From Bradyrhizobium sp. Ghvi (GTDB lineage: Bacteria; Pseudomonadota; Alphaproteobacteria; Rhizobiales; Xanthobacteraceae), in the NCBI RefSeq assembly GCF_900115265.1, contig NZ_FOVU01000007.1, positions 186,001-250,000 on the forward strand: DNA of 64,000 nt, given 5' to 3'. Numbering within the stretch: the stretch's first letter is position 1; each line of letters opens with the position of its first letter. The notes beneath the pieces are model-generated. The model saw nothing but the letters and a program-made list of their open reading frames with translations, had not been told where the DNA came from and made no database searches. Position numbers and translations under genes: made by a program. Of this stretch, positions 1 to 9,164 are shown in pieces.

Positions 1-669
1 CGCGGCGGCAGCTACGCGCTGACCGAGTATGTCTACGACCTTATCCAGCTCGTCCGTGCCATCGCAGCGCCTCAAGTGGCGCTCATCGGCCACTCGATGG
101 GCGGCATGGTGAGCCTGATCTTTTCGGGGGCATTCCCCGAGCTGGTCTCGAAGCTCGTCGTGCTGGACGGTGTGACGATGTTGCCGGATGCGCCCAAGCC
201 GCCGCCGCACGAGCGCATCAGCAAATGGGTGAGCCAGCTCGACAGACTGCACGATCGCACGCCGCGCCGCTATTCGACCCTCGAGGACGCTGCTGCGCAA
301 ATGGTGCTTCACAACAAGCGGCTGTCGCGCGAACTCGCGCTGCACCTCGCCACCCATGGCGCGCGACAGAACGAGGATGGCACGTATAGCTGGAAGTTCG
401 ATCCGTACCAGCGCGCCTCGGCGCCGCACCGGCTCTGGCCGGACGATCACGTCGCGCTGTGGTCGCGCATCACCTGCCCGACGCTGCTGCTGAACGCCGG
501 CGAAAGTTTTCTCGCCGGCGCGCGCTCGGCGGGACTGGAGCGCTATTTCCAACAGGCGCGCGTCGCGACCATCGCCGGGGCCGGACACTGGCTGCAACAC
601 GACAAGCCGGATGAGGTGCTGGGTGAGATCCGGCGCTTTCTGGGTCTGGCTGAGGAAGGCGCGAGTTAG
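1..669 (+). CDS. Alpha/beta hydrolase, 3' part (gene begins before the window)
   Basis: The reading frame is open from base 1, so this is the C-terminal part of a longer protein. Near the start it carries the nucleophile elbow GHSMGG, with Ser as the expected nucleophile. A late segment, GAGHWLQHDKPDEV, supplies the expected catalytic histidine. Between them lies a helical cap-like region. The family covers esterases, epoxide hydrolases and haloalkane dehalogenases, and nothing here fixes the substrate. The frame ends just before a large palindromic repeat. The family call is firm; the specific reaction is unknown. Confidence 0.85.
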   Translation, partial: RGGSYALTEYVYDLIQLVRAIAAPQVALIGHSMGGMVSLIFSGAFPELVSKLVVLDGVTMLPDAPKPPPHERISKWVSQLDRLHDRTPRRYSTLEDAAAQMVLHNKRLSRELALHLATHGARQNEDGTYSWKFDPYQRASAPHRLWPDDHVALWSRITCPTLLLNAGESFLAGARSAGLERYFQQARVATIAGAGHWLQHDKPDEVLGEIRRFLGLAEEGAS

Positions 670-685
670 CTCGGCTCCATCCCGT

Positions 686-760
686 CGTTGCGAGCGCAGC
701 GAAACAATCCAGAGTCTTTCCACGGTGGGATTCTGGATTGCTTCGCTGCGCTCGCAATGA
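686..760. repeat. Large palindromic intergenic repeat
   Basis: Two arms of about 31 bases starting CGTTGCGAGCGCAGCGAA are almost perfect inverted copies, separated by a short loop. The element sits between convergent genes (hydrolase and ispE) and would fold into a long hairpin in RNA. It resembles the palindromic elements scattered in Bradyrhizobium genomes and may also end transcription from both sides. Confidence 0.8.
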
Positions 761-769
761 TGGATAGGA

Positions 770-1654
770 TTAGCTCAACGTCCCCGCATGCACCCACCAG
801 CCCGGGTGATCCCTGCGGATCTTCTCGGCAGCGGCGTGCGCATCTCCGGGCACACCATAAATTGCGAAGCAGGTCGCACCCGAGCCGGACATGCGCGCAA
901 GCTTGACACCGGCGGAAGAGCGCAAGGCTTCCAGCACATCACCGATGACAGGCTCGATACGCATCGCAGGGGCTTCGAGGTCATTGGCAACGGTTTCGAG
1001 AACCTCGACCCAATCGGCAATCGATCCGCCCTCGCCCGGCCAGGCAGGGGCTTCGAGGACCGAAGTGGCCCCGACCAGCAGCTCCCCGTTGCGCAGGCCC
1101 AGCGCCTGGAACACGTCCTTGGTCGCAACAGGCACGCGCGGATTGATCATCACACAGGGCATGCTCGGCAATGCCAGCGGCAGCAGCTGCTCACCGACCC
1201 CGGTCATGTCACAGGCGCGCGAGAGCAGACACACCGGCACGTCGGCGCCGGTCGCGAGCGCGACTTGCTGGAGCCTGGGATCATCGAGCGGCAGATTGTT
1301 GAGACGAGCCAGCAGCCGCAGCGCCGCAGCGGCATCGGCCGAGCCGCCGCCGATCCCGGCTGCGACGGGCAAGACCTTGTCGAGCGCGAAAGCGCCGAGC
1401 TTCAGGTTCGGCACGGCGTCCGCCAACAGCTTGGCGGCTTTGAACACGAGATTGTCCGAGGTCTCGCCGCAAGCCGCCGCAAGCGGTCCCGTCGTCGCAA
1501 GCCTGAGCTCGCCACCGGGCTCCAGGGTGAGCCGATCGGCACAGTCGGCAAACGCAACCACGCTTTCGAGATCATGATAGCCGTCGGCGCGACGGCCGAC
1601 CACGCGAAGGCTTAAGTTGACCTTCGCGCGCCCTTCTTCAACCAACGCCGGCAT
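770..1654 (-). CDS. ispE: 4-diphosphocytidyl-2-C-methyl-D-erythritol kinase
   Basis: IspE phosphorylates CDP-methylerythritol with ATP in the non-mevalonate (MEP) isoprenoid pathway, in the cytoplasm. The 294-residue length is normal. The N-terminal AKVNLSLRV segment, the GHMP-kinase glycine loop AAGIGGGSADAAA at about residues 98-110 and the late MSGSGATCFA motif are all present. The start codon is 26 bases downstream of the stop of the TPR gene on the same strand, so the two are probably co-transcribed, an arrangement I recall as common in Rhizobiales. Confidence 0.96.
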   Translation of the reverse strand: MPALVEEGRAKVNLSLRVVGRRADGYHDLESVVAFADCADRLTLEPGGELRLATTGPLAAACGETSDNLVFKAAKLLADAVPNLKLGAFALDKVLPVAAGIGGGSADAAAALRLLARLNNLPLDDPRLQQVALATGADVPVCLLSRACDMTGVGEQLLPLALPSMPCVMINPRVPVATKDVFQALGLRNGELLVGATSVLEAPAWPGEGGSIADWVEVLETVANDLEAPAMRIEPVIGDVLEALRSSAGVKLARMSGSGATCFAIYGVPGDAHAAAEKIRRDHPGWWVHAGTLS

Positions 1655-1680
1655 CGGCGATACGCCCCCAGTTGCCCAGC

Positions 1681-3474
1681 CTAACCGCCCTTGTCGTCGT
1701 CTTTCTTCTTGTCCGCCTGCGCGGCCGAAGAGTTCGAATTGTCCTCGCTGAGGCCGTTCGCGATCTTGGCCTCGATTTTCGGAAGCTCCTCCGGCTCGGG
1801 CTTGAGATCACGGGCATGCGCCCACTGGAACTTGGCTTCCAGAGTACGGCCGACGCGCCAATAGGCGTCGCCGAGATGGTCGTTGATGGTGGGATCCTCA
1901 GGCTTGAGGTCGATGGCGCGCTCGAGATTCTTCACCGCCTCTTCGTAGTTGCCGATGCGGTAATAGGCCCAGCCGAGCGAGTCGACGATGTAGCCGTCGT
2001 CGGGACGCTGCTCGACCGCACGCTTGATCATCTTCATGCCTTCGTCGAGATTCACGCCCTGGTCGATCCAGGAATAGCCGAGATAGTTCAGGACGTGCGG
2101 CTGGTCGGGCTGGAGCTCGAGCGCCTTCTTCATGTCGGCCTCGGCCTTGGCCCACTGCTTGGAGCGCTCCTCGCAGATACCGCGATAGTAGTACCAGACG
2201 CTGTTGGCCTTGTCGTTGCCGGCAGGCAGCACGTCGATGCCCTGCGAGTAGGTCGCCCCGCAATCGCCGAACTTCTTGCGGCCGCGCTCGATATTGCCGA
2301 GCGCCATGATGGCTTCGAGATCCTTGGAATCCTCTGACGTCACGCCCTTGAGGATCTTGATCGCCTCGTCGGTGCGATCGGCGGAGTCGAGATCAATGGC
2401 GAGCTGGATCTGTGCGTTGCGCTTCAAGGGCGAGCTCGACGGCACGCGCTCATAGATCTTGATCGCCATCTGCGGCCGCTTCACCGATTCATAGAGGTCG
2501 GCGAGCGAGAGCAAGGCCAGCGGGTGAGAGGGCTGGAGATACAGCGCGAGCTGGAGATAAACCAGCGCCAGATCCTCGCCGCCGCGGCGGGTCAGCGTGG
2601 CGCCGATGCCGTAAAGCGCCTCGGCCGCGCCGCCCTGGGCGGAATCGACCAGCGACGGCATCTTCTTGCCCGCCTTGGTTTCACGCAGCCCTTCCACGAT
2701 CAGCGGATGACGGGCGAGCTTCTTGTCGAAGGCTTCGTAGATCGCAGTTGCCGAAGCCGCGTCCTTGTTGCGCGACAGCCAGCGCGCATAGGCCTCGGTG
2801 ACGCGCAGCATGGAATCGTCGAGCTTGTAGGCGCGCTCGAAGCGAACGCCCGCGTCCTTCTCCTTGCCGGCGTTCTCGAGGATCATGCCGGCGTGCAGAT
2901 CCTTGAACAGCGGATACCATTCGGGACCTGCCAGCTTGTCGATGGTCGCAACCGCGCCCTTGGCATCGCCCGCTCCATAAGCGGCCCATCCGGATAACAG
3001 CGTCGCGACGAGATCGGTGATCGGTCCACGAACCGACTGGTTGATGTTGCTCTGCGCGCTCTGATATTTCTTCAGCTTCAAATCATGCACGCCGACCACG
3101 AGGCGAGCGACGCGATTGGTCTTGTCGATGGTGAGGATGCGCTCGGCGAGCTTGACTGCTTCGTCGATGTCGCCATCGTCGACCGACGAGATGAAGGCGC
3201 GGTCGAGCAGTTCGTTGTTCTTGGGATCGGTCCGCAGCGCGGAGCGGTAGAACGCGGCGGCCGAGGTCGCGTCCCGCTCGACGCTGGCATGGCGGGCAGC
3301 AAGATAGCTGCCGGCGCTGGTGAGGGACTTCAGATCGTTCCGGGTCGGAAACTGCACCGCCGTGTCGGCCGGATGATCCGGTGTCTGCGCCAGCACCGCG
3401 CCGGGGACCACGATTGCGGAGCCGGCAAGGACGATGGCAGCAGCAGTCCAGCGATTGAAACGATTTGAGAACAT
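1681..3474 (-). CDS. Tetratricopeptide repeat protein, exported
   Basis: This 597-residue protein begins with a typical signal peptide (MFSNRFNRWTAAAIVLAGSA followed by a cleavage region ending VLAQ), which is why I chose this ATG over an in-frame start 156 bases upstream. The rest is a long array of TPR helices, most recognisable in the C-terminal third, where consecutive units of about 34 residues carry the pattern LGYSWIDQG, LGWAYYRIGNYEEAV and LGDAYWRVGR. The tail is Lys/Asp-rich. TPR arrays mediate protein contacts; partners are unknown. It lies upstream of ispE and probably shares its transcript. Confidence 0.88.
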   Translation of the reverse strand: MFSNRFNRWTAAAIVLAGSAIVVPGAVLAQTPDHPADTAVQFPTRNDLKSLTSAGSYLAARHASVERDATSAAAFYRSALRTDPKNNELLDRAFISSVDDGDIDEAVKLAERILTIDKTNRVARLVVGVHDLKLKKYQSAQSNINQSVRGPITDLVATLLSGWAAYGAGDAKGAVATIDKLAGPEWYPLFKDLHAGMILENAGKEKDAGVRFERAYKLDDSMLRVTEAYARWLSRNKDAASATAIYEAFDKKLARHPLIVEGLRETKAGKKMPSLVDSAQGGAAEALYGIGATLTRRGGEDLALVYLQLALYLQPSHPLALLSLADLYESVKRPQMAIKIYERVPSSSPLKRNAQIQLAIDLDSADRTDEAIKILKGVTSEDSKDLEAIMALGNIERGRKKFGDCGATYSQGIDVLPAGNDKANSVWYYYRGICEERSKQWAKAEADMKKALELQPDQPHVLNYLGYSWIDQGVNLDEGMKMIKRAVEQRPDDGYIVDSLGWAYYRIGNYEEAVKNLERAIDLKPEDPTINDHLGDAYWRVGRTLEAKFQWAHARDLKPEPEELPKIEAKIANGLSEDNSNSSAAQADKKKDDDKGG

Positions 3475-3777
3475 CAGGGCTCGCCTTGAGTTGGTGGTGC
3501 CTGGGTTTGAAGCAAAGGCCGTCTCGCACGCGAACGCGGCCGGCGACATGGGACCCGGAACCGTCGGGTCCGGACAATGCCGCTTTTGGCGCTTCACCGC
3601 AAGGATTCGGACCGGCGATCCCCTCCGCACGCCCCAAATCAGCCAAGTAACCGATCAAGTCAGCCCCAAGACGCCGCTACTGTGGCCGTATCGTGACCAG
3701 GGGCACCCGCGGCACTCCCGTCCTCACGCGAACGTGCGCTCCATCACGCTTCGGACCACTGAGCCACCGTGGCGCGC
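3475..3777. other. Intergenic region between the TPR gene and the ETF-QO gene
   Basis: About 300 bases. It must hold the promoter of the TPR-ispE unit, which reads away to the left, and the end of the ETF-QO gene. I saw no convincing small ORF, RNA gene or palindrome in it. Confidence 0.5.
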
Positions 3778-5439
3778 CTACATCGCCTCGTAGTTCGGCC
3801 CGCCGCCCCCCTCCGGAGGAACCCAGGTGATGTTGCCGTTGGGATCCTTCACGTCGCAGGTTTTGCAGTGGACGCAGTTCTGCGCGTTGATCTGGAAGCG
3901 GGGGCTGCCGCCCTCCTCGACCCATTCGTAGACGCCGGCGGGGCAATAGCGATTCGACGGGCCGGCAAAGACGTCGTGCTCCGACGTCTTCTGGAGGTTC
4001 ATGTCCGCAACCTTCAGGTGGACCGGCTGATCCTCCTCATGGTTGGTGTTGGACAGGAACACCGAGGATAGCTTGTCGAACGAGATCTTGCCGTCGGGCT
4101 TCGGATAGACCTTCGGTGCGTGGCTCCTGGCCGGATCGAGCGTCGCGCGATCGGGCTTGGCGTGTGACTGGGTGCCGAACAGCGAGGCACCGAACAGCGT
4201 GTTGCACCACATGTCGAAGATGCCGAGCCCGGCCCCGATGAAGGTGCCGAACTTCGACAAGAGCGGCTTGGCATTGCGGACCGGATAGAGGTCCTTGCCC
4301 ACGACGGAATCGCGCCATGCGTTCTCGTATTCGACGAGTTCGTCATTGGCGCGTTCGGCGGCGAGCGCGGCCGCGACATGCTCCGCGGCGAGCATGCCGG
4401 TGCCCATCGCATTGTGCACGCCCTTGATCCGCGGCACGTTGACGAACCCTGCCGCGCAGCCGATCAGCGCGCCGCCGGGGAAGCTCAGCCGAGGCACCGA
4501 TTGATAGCCGCCTTCGGTGATCGCACGCGCGCCGTAAGCGAGCCGCTTGCCGCCTTCGAGCGTGGCACGCACTGCGGGATGGTTCTTGACGCGCTGGAAT
4601 TCGTCGAATGGCGAGAGATACGGATCGTTATAGTTGAGGTGGACGACGAAGCCGATCGACACCAGGTTTTCGTCATAATGGTAGAAGAACAGGCCGCCGC
4701 CGGTATCGTTCTTGAGCGGCCAGCCGACCGCGTGCTGGACCAGTCCCTTCTGGTGCTTGGCGGGATCGATCTGCCATACTTCCTTGAGGCCGATGCCGAA
4801 CTTCGGCGGTTCGCTCTTGGCGTCGAGCGCGAACTTGTTGATGAGCTGCTTGGTCAGGCTACCGCGCGCCCCTTCGGCAAACAGCGTGTACTTGCCGAGC
4901 AATTCCATGCCGCGGGTGAAGGAATCCTTCGGCTTGCCGTCGCGGCCGATGCCCATGTCGCCGGTGGCAATGCCCTTGACCTTGCCTCCCTCGTCATAAA
5001 GCACTTCGGCGGCGGCAAAGCCGGGATAGATCTCGACGCCGAGCGCCTCGGCCTTGCGCGCGAGCCAGCGGCAGACATTGCCGAGCGAGCCGATGTAGCA
5101 GTGATGGTTGTTCATCAGCGGCGGCATGATGAAGTTCGGCAGCTTGATCGCGCTCGTCTCGGTGAACCAGAAGAAGCGGTCGTCCTTGACCTGGGTCTTC
5201 AGCGGGCAATCGGAATCCTCGCGCCAGTCCGGGATCAGCTTGTCGAGGCCGGCCGGGTCGATCACAGCGCCGGAGAGAATATGCGCACCAACCTCCGAGC
5301 CCTTCTCCACCACGACGACGTTGAGATCGGCGTTGATCTGCTTCAGCCGGATCGCGGCGGCCAGGCCCGAGGGGCCGGCGCCAACGATAACGACGTCGAA
5401 TTCCATGGATTCGCGCGGGGGAAGTTCTTCGGTGCTCAT
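3778..5439 (-). CDS. Electron transfer flavoprotein-ubiquinone oxidoreductase
   Basis: ETF-QO moves electrons from reduced electron transfer flavoprotein (fatty acid and amino acid oxidation) to ubiquinone at the inner membrane. The N-terminus has the FAD-binding motif VVIVGAGPSGLAAAIRL. The C-terminus carries the single 4Fe-4S cluster motif: a Cys in RYCPAGVYEW and then CVHCKTCDVKDP. The 553-residue length matches the family. FixC is a related protein but lacks this long C-terminal ferredoxin part, so the housekeeping enzyme is favoured. It stands alone here, with no etfAB neighbours in the window. Confidence 0.95.
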   Translation of the reverse strand: MSTEELPPRESMEFDVVIVGAGPSGLAAAIRLKQINADLNVVVVEKGSEVGAHILSGAVIDPAGLDKLIPDWREDSDCPLKTQVKDDRFFWFTETSAIKLPNFIMPPLMNNHHCYIGSLGNVCRWLARKAEALGVEIYPGFAAAEVLYDEGGKVKGIATGDMGIGRDGKPKDSFTRGMELLGKYTLFAEGARGSLTKQLINKFALDAKSEPPKFGIGLKEVWQIDPAKHQKGLVQHAVGWPLKNDTGGGLFFYHYDENLVSIGFVVHLNYNDPYLSPFDEFQRVKNHPAVRATLEGGKRLAYGARAITEGGYQSVPRLSFPGGALIGCAAGFVNVPRIKGVHNAMGTGMLAAEHVAAALAAERANDELVEYENAWRDSVVGKDLYPVRNAKPLLSKFGTFIGAGLGIFDMWCNTLFGASLFGTQSHAKPDRATLDPARSHAPKVYPKPDGKISFDKLSSVFLSNTNHEEDQPVHLKVADMNLQKTSEHDVFAGPSNRYCPAGVYEWVEEGGSPRFQINAQNCVHCKTCDVKDPNGNITWVPPEGGGGPNYEAM

Positions 5440-5574
5440 CTGATCTCAGCCCTCGAGACGGTTCCTCGTCATTTGCGCCCCCTTGTTTCCGATTTTTCCG
5501 GGTAGGACAACCACGGAAATGCGTTCCGCTGGGATGCAAGGCGCCCTAAGATGAATTAATAGTCTGACTTTCCA

Positions 5575-6378
5575 ATGATCCCCGAGCCCGCGCCCACCGT
5601 CCGAGAGCTTCTCGCCTTCTATCTGGAGGCCGGTGTCGACTGCGCGCTCGCGGAGGAGCCCATCGACCGCCTGGCGGAATTAGACACCCCACCGCCGGCC
5701 CCGCGCGTAGCACCGATCGAGACACCGCGGCCCGTCGCCGCGCCTGCGGTGATGCGCGGCGAGGCCGCGCCGGCGCCCGACGTCGCGATCGCCTCGGCGC
5801 GCGAGGCCGCGCGCACGGCGCCGACGCTCGAGGCCTTGCGCGAGCTGATGCAAAACTTCGAGGGCTGCGCACTGAAGCACACCGCGACACGGCTGGTGTT
5901 CGCCGACGGCAACCCGCAGGCGCGCATCATGTTCGTCGGCGAGGCGCCCGGCCGCGACGAGGACATCGAGGGGCTGCCGTTTGTGGGCCGCAGCGGCAAG
6001 CTGCTCGATCTGATGATAGGGGCCATAGGCCTCAACCGCACCACCGCCTACATCACCAACGTCATTCCCTGGCGGCCGCCGGGCAATCGCACGCCGACGC
6101 CGCAGGAGACGCAGATCTGCCTGCCCTTCATCCAGCGCCATATCGAGTTGGTGAATCCCGACGTGCTGGTGACACTCGGCAATCCCTCGACGCAGACGCT
6201 GCTGTCCACGCGCGAAGGCATCATGCGCACGCGCGGCCGCTGGTTCGATTACGAGACGGGCCAACGCACCATCCGCGCGCTGCCGACCTTCCACCCGGCC
6301 TATCTCCTGCGCTCACCGTCGTACAAGCGTCTGGCCTGGCAGGATCTGCGGGCGATCGCGAAGGCGTTGGCGGGCTAG
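5575..6378 (+). CDS. Uracil-DNA glycosylase superfamily protein (family 4-like, Fe-S cysteines mostly absent)
   Basis: The enzyme should remove uracil from DNA. Family motifs are clear: GEAPGRDEDIEGLPFVG from about residue 122 and the late TFHPAYLLRSP with its catalytic-region His. Canonical family 4 enzymes bind a 4Fe-4S cluster with four Cys. Here the first pair is reduced to one Cys (GCALKH, about residue 98), and the usual Cys before RPPGNR is Trp (NVIPWRPPGNR), so a normal cluster seems impossible. The first 90 residues are a Pro/Ala-rich linker. From memory, an unusual UDG class has been described from Bradyrhizobium; I could not check whether this is that protein. Confidence 0.88.
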   Translation: MIPEPAPTVRELLAFYLEAGVDCALAEEPIDRLAELDTPPPAPRVAPIETPRPVAAPAVMRGEAAPAPDVAIASAREAARTAPTLEALRELMQNFEGCALKHTATRLVFADGNPQARIMFVGEAPGRDEDIEGLPFVGRSGKLLDLMIGAIGLNRTTAYITNVIPWRPPGNRTPTPQETQICLPFIQRHIELVNPDVLVTLGNPSTQTLLSTREGIMRTRGRWFDYETGQRTIRALPTFHPAYLLRSPSYKRLAWQDLRAIAKALAG

Positions 6379-6391
6379 CAAGCTCGCGTAC

Positions 6392-7900
6392 TCACGCCCC
6401 CTTCGGTCGCACGATCGCCCAGCCGATGCGCAGCAGTCCCTGACGGCCATTGACGAGCCATTCGAAGGCGCGTGGCACTTCGGGCACGATGCTAGGGAAG
6501 CGCGCGAGGATTTCCGGTGGCGGAGTGCCGGCGGTGTCAGAGGCACGCCAGACCACGACGCCGCCGCTCTCGCTGAATTTGGCCTGCGACATCCACGGCG
6601 TACGCGCAGGATCAGCATCGATGAACAGATGCGGCCGGCCGGAATGCAGCGTGATCAGGCTCGCAAGCTGGGTTTCACCTGCGACCGCACGGAGGCGATG
6701 GTTGGTGCGGCGGGCGAAGCTCTCATCGAAAAAGTCCGAGATCGCGCGCGCCGGCATCGAGGTCGCGATCTCTCCGGTATCCGTCCAGGGCAGGAACAGC
6801 ACGGCCAGCACGACGCCGACGGCGGGCGCCACGATGGCCGCGAGCCACACGGTGCGCAGCATGCGGGCACGGCGCATCGCGATGAGATCGCCGGCCACCA
6901 CAACCATGGCAAGGCCCGACATCAGCAGCACGACGCCGGGGCCGCCGATGACGGCGTCGAAGCCGAACACGCCTGAGATCAGGACCGCACCGAGGGCGGG
7001 CGCCAGCGCAAAGAAATAGACGAAGTTGCGCGCGAGCGGCTCAACCGGCGGCCGGTAGATGATCGGCGCCTCCTCGCCCTTGCCAGCGAACAGGGGCGTG
7101 TTGAGGAAGCTCAGCACCGGGACCGCCACGGCTCCGAGCGCAAGCCCGCCGAGCAGCCAGGCGGCGTGGATCGCGCGAGGGCTGAGGTCGGCAAGTTGGG
7201 GCAGCGCCGGCAGCACGAGGGTCTCGGCGCGCATCAGCCAGACGGCATAAGGCAGCGCCAGCACCGCGACCACAACAAGTGCGAACAGCGGATCGAGCGC
7301 GCGCAAGGTCCGGCGGCCGCCCGCGGTCGCGAGCGCGAAGATGACGAGCAACGCGAGCAGGAAGATCGCGGCCGGCGTGGTCAGGAGCAGCAGGCCCGCC
7401 TCGATCGACCAGGCGAACCAGGCATTGCCGCGGCGCTGGCCGATAATCTGCCAGGAATGCAACAGCAACAGCGCCCAGAGCGGCCGCGCCAGCACCAGGG
7501 GGCCGAAGTCGAGCGCGGACGAAGAGAAGGCCAGCACCGTCATCGTCAAGAGCACAGCGAGCACCGCCTGTTGGGCGCCGACCACCGCGCGCCCCAAGTG
7601 GTAGAGCGCGATGAAGGTCGCAATCTCGCAGAGCTCGGCCAGCACGTAGACGCCGAACATGTGGCCGCCCGCGGCGCGATAGGCGATGTCGGCGAGCCAG
7701 ATTGAGAGCGGCGGGCCGAGATCAGTGCCGATCTGATATTCCCTGCCGAAGGCCAGCAGGGTCGCAAGGCTGCCGGGCGGGCTCCGATAGAACAACAGCG
7801 CCACCAGCAGCCACATCGCGGCCTGGAGCAGCACAGCGATCCAGACGATCAACCGCGGCCGGGCGCGAATGAGCTCGATGACCAGGGAGGTAAACCGCAT
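6392..7900 (-). CDS. Glycosyltransferase family 39-like integral membrane protein
   Basis: A 502-residue protein with about ten or more hydrophobic membrane segments. An N-terminal loop contains GREYQIGTDLGPPLSIWLAD, in the place where GT39/ArnT-like enzymes have their acidic catalytic loop, and the C-terminal third is a soluble domain. Such enzymes transfer sugars from polyprenyl carriers to lipid or protein acceptors on the periplasmic side. The acceptor cannot be told. I chose the ATG at 7900 over an upstream TTG. It ends convergently with the UDG gene, leaving only 13 bases between them, and follows rnhB on the same strand after 99 bases. Confidence 0.8.
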   Translation of the reverse strand: MRFTSLVIELIRARPRLIVWIAVLLQAAMWLLVALLFYRSPPGSLATLLAFGREYQIGTDLGPPLSIWLADIAYRAAGGHMFGVYVLAELCEIATFIALYHLGRAVVGAQQAVLAVLLTMTVLAFSSSALDFGPLVLARPLWALLLLHSWQIIGQRRGNAWFAWSIEAGLLLLTTPAAIFLLALLVIFALATAGGRRTLRALDPLFALVVVAVLALPYAVWLMRAETLVLPALPQLADLSPRAIHAAWLLGGLALGAVAVPVLSFLNTPLFAGKGEEAPIIYRPPVEPLARNFVYFFALAPALGAVLISGVFGFDAVIGGPGVVLLMSGLAMVVVAGDLIAMRRARMLRTVWLAAIVAPAVGVVLAVLFLPWTDTGEIATSMPARAISDFFDESFARRTNHRLRAVAGETQLASLITLHSGRPHLFIDADPARTPWMSQAKFSESGGVVVWRASDTAGTPPPEILARFPSIVPEVPRAFEWLVNGRQGLLRIGWAIVRPKGA

Positions 7901-7999
7901 GCAACGCCCGCAAGATGCAGCCAACCCGTCCAGCCGGCCCTATTCGCTCACATCCGTTTTGATAAAGGGCGCCACGCGTCGTGGCAACGCCAGTCTACG

Positions 8000-8779
8000 C
8001 TAGAGGCCTGCTGAAGCATCGATTTCAACTGAGGTCTCCACCTGCACGATCTCGGTGACCTCGAACAGGTCCCGCACCGGCTCGATCGTCCAGGGCATGT
8101 GCTTGGCGCGGGCGGCGGCGACCGGGGCGAAGAAGCTGCGATGGTGGATGGTGGGGCCGAGGCGATTGAGCGCGTCGAGATGCTCGGGGACGCCATAGCC
8201 TTTGTGCTGCTCGAAGCCGTAGCCTGGGCAGTCCTGCGCCAGCGCGCACATCAGCCGGTCGCGCGTCACCTTGGCGACGATCGAGGCAGCCGCAATCGAC
8301 AGCACGATGCCGTCACCGCCGATGACGGCCTCGCAGTCGCACTCGATATCGAGGCGATCGCGGCCGTCGACGAAGACATGCCTGGGCGCCTCCGGCAGCG
8401 CCACCACCGCGCGCTTCAGCGCCCACAGCGAGGCGCGCAGGATGTTGTCGCGGTCGATGCGTGCCGGGGATGCGACGGCGACCGAGACCTGCGCGGTGGC
8501 GCAGATCTTGTCGAACAGTTTTTCACGTTCTTCCGCCGTCAGCCGCTTGGAATCGTCGATGCCGCGCGGGATACGGTCCGGATCGAGAATCACCGCGGCC
8601 GCTACCACCGGACCGGCGAGCGGCCCGCGGCCGGCCTCGTCGCAGCCCGCGATCGGCCAGACGCCGCGCTTGATCAGCGCGCGCTCGCGGCGGAAGCTCG
8701 CCTTGGCAGGCGCGGCCTTCCCGGCAACGTCCTTCGGCGCGTCCTTAGCAGCCTTCTTGGCGGATTTGTCCCGAATCAT
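8000..8779 (-). CDS. rnhB: Ribonuclease HII
   Basis: RNase HII cuts RNA in RNA-DNA hybrids and at single ribonucleotides in DNA. The catalytic GCDEAGRGPLAGPVVAAAV motif follows a Lys/Ala-rich N-terminal extension, and later acidic residues (VFVDGRDRLDI, then a conserved AAASIVAKVTRDR segment) fit the family. The ATG at 8779 gives 259 residues; longer in-frame extensions start with weaker codons. It lies in a same-strand run with the radical SAM and VOC genes upstream and the membrane glycosyltransferase downstream. Confidence 0.96.
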   Translation of the reverse strand: MIRDKSAKKAAKDAPKDVAGKAAPAKASFRRERALIKRGVWPIAGCDEAGRGPLAGPVVAAAVILDPDRIPRGIDDSKRLTAEEREKLFDKICATAQVSVAVASPARIDRDNILRASLWALKRAVVALPEAPRHVFVDGRDRLDIECDCEAVIGGDGIVLSIAAASIVAKVTRDRLMCALAQDCPGYGFEQHKGYGVPEHLDALNRLGPTIHHRSFFAPVAAARAKHMPWTIEPVRDLFEVTEIVQVETSVEIDASAGL

Positions 8780-8852
8780 GGCCGGGATCGTGCGCAAGCC
8801 GCCCGGCCAGCGCAACCGGGAACCCCACGCAATTCCCGTTATTCATCCGGCG

Positions 8853-9140
8853 TCAGTCCGCCAGATGCACCCGCCTGTCGTCACCGACCTCGATACCGGG
8901 CGCGACCACGACCTCCCAGGGATGGCCGTCGGGATCGGCAAAATAGCCGGAATAGCCGCCGTAATCGGTCTCGTGCGCGGACTTTAGCAGGGTGGCGCCT
9001 TTGCTGAGCGCAAACGCGAGCACGGCATCGAGGCGCGAAAAGCCGAGCGCGTCGTAAAAGGCGATGCTGGCGCGGATGTCGCTGACGCCAAGCGTGATCA
9101 CCGTCAGTCGCGGCACCGGGGCCGACAGTTCCTTACTCAT
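8853..9140 (-). CDS. VOC (glyoxalase-fold) protein with an apparent internal deletion
   Basis: Only 95 residues. The N-terminus (VPRLTVITLGVSDIRASIAF) is the first strand-helix of a VOC module and the C-terminus (GYFADPDGHPWEVVVAP) is the last strand with its metal-ligand Glu. The middle, normally 40-50 residues with the second ligand region and central strands, is missing: ALGFSR runs directly into LDAVLAFALSKGATLL in frame. Related full-length proteins from this group of bacteria are about 140 residues. The product probably cannot fold as a normal VOC domain, so it is likely a decaying gene still in frame. It is 24 bases downstream of the radical SAM gene. Confidence 0.7.
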   Translation of the reverse strand: MSKELSAPVPRLTVITLGVSDIRASIAFYDALGFSRLDAVLAFALSKGATLLKSAHETDYGGYSGYFADPDGHPWEVVVAPGIEVGDDRRVHLAD

Positions 9141-9164
9141 CGCACTCCTCGCGGGCTTCGGCTG

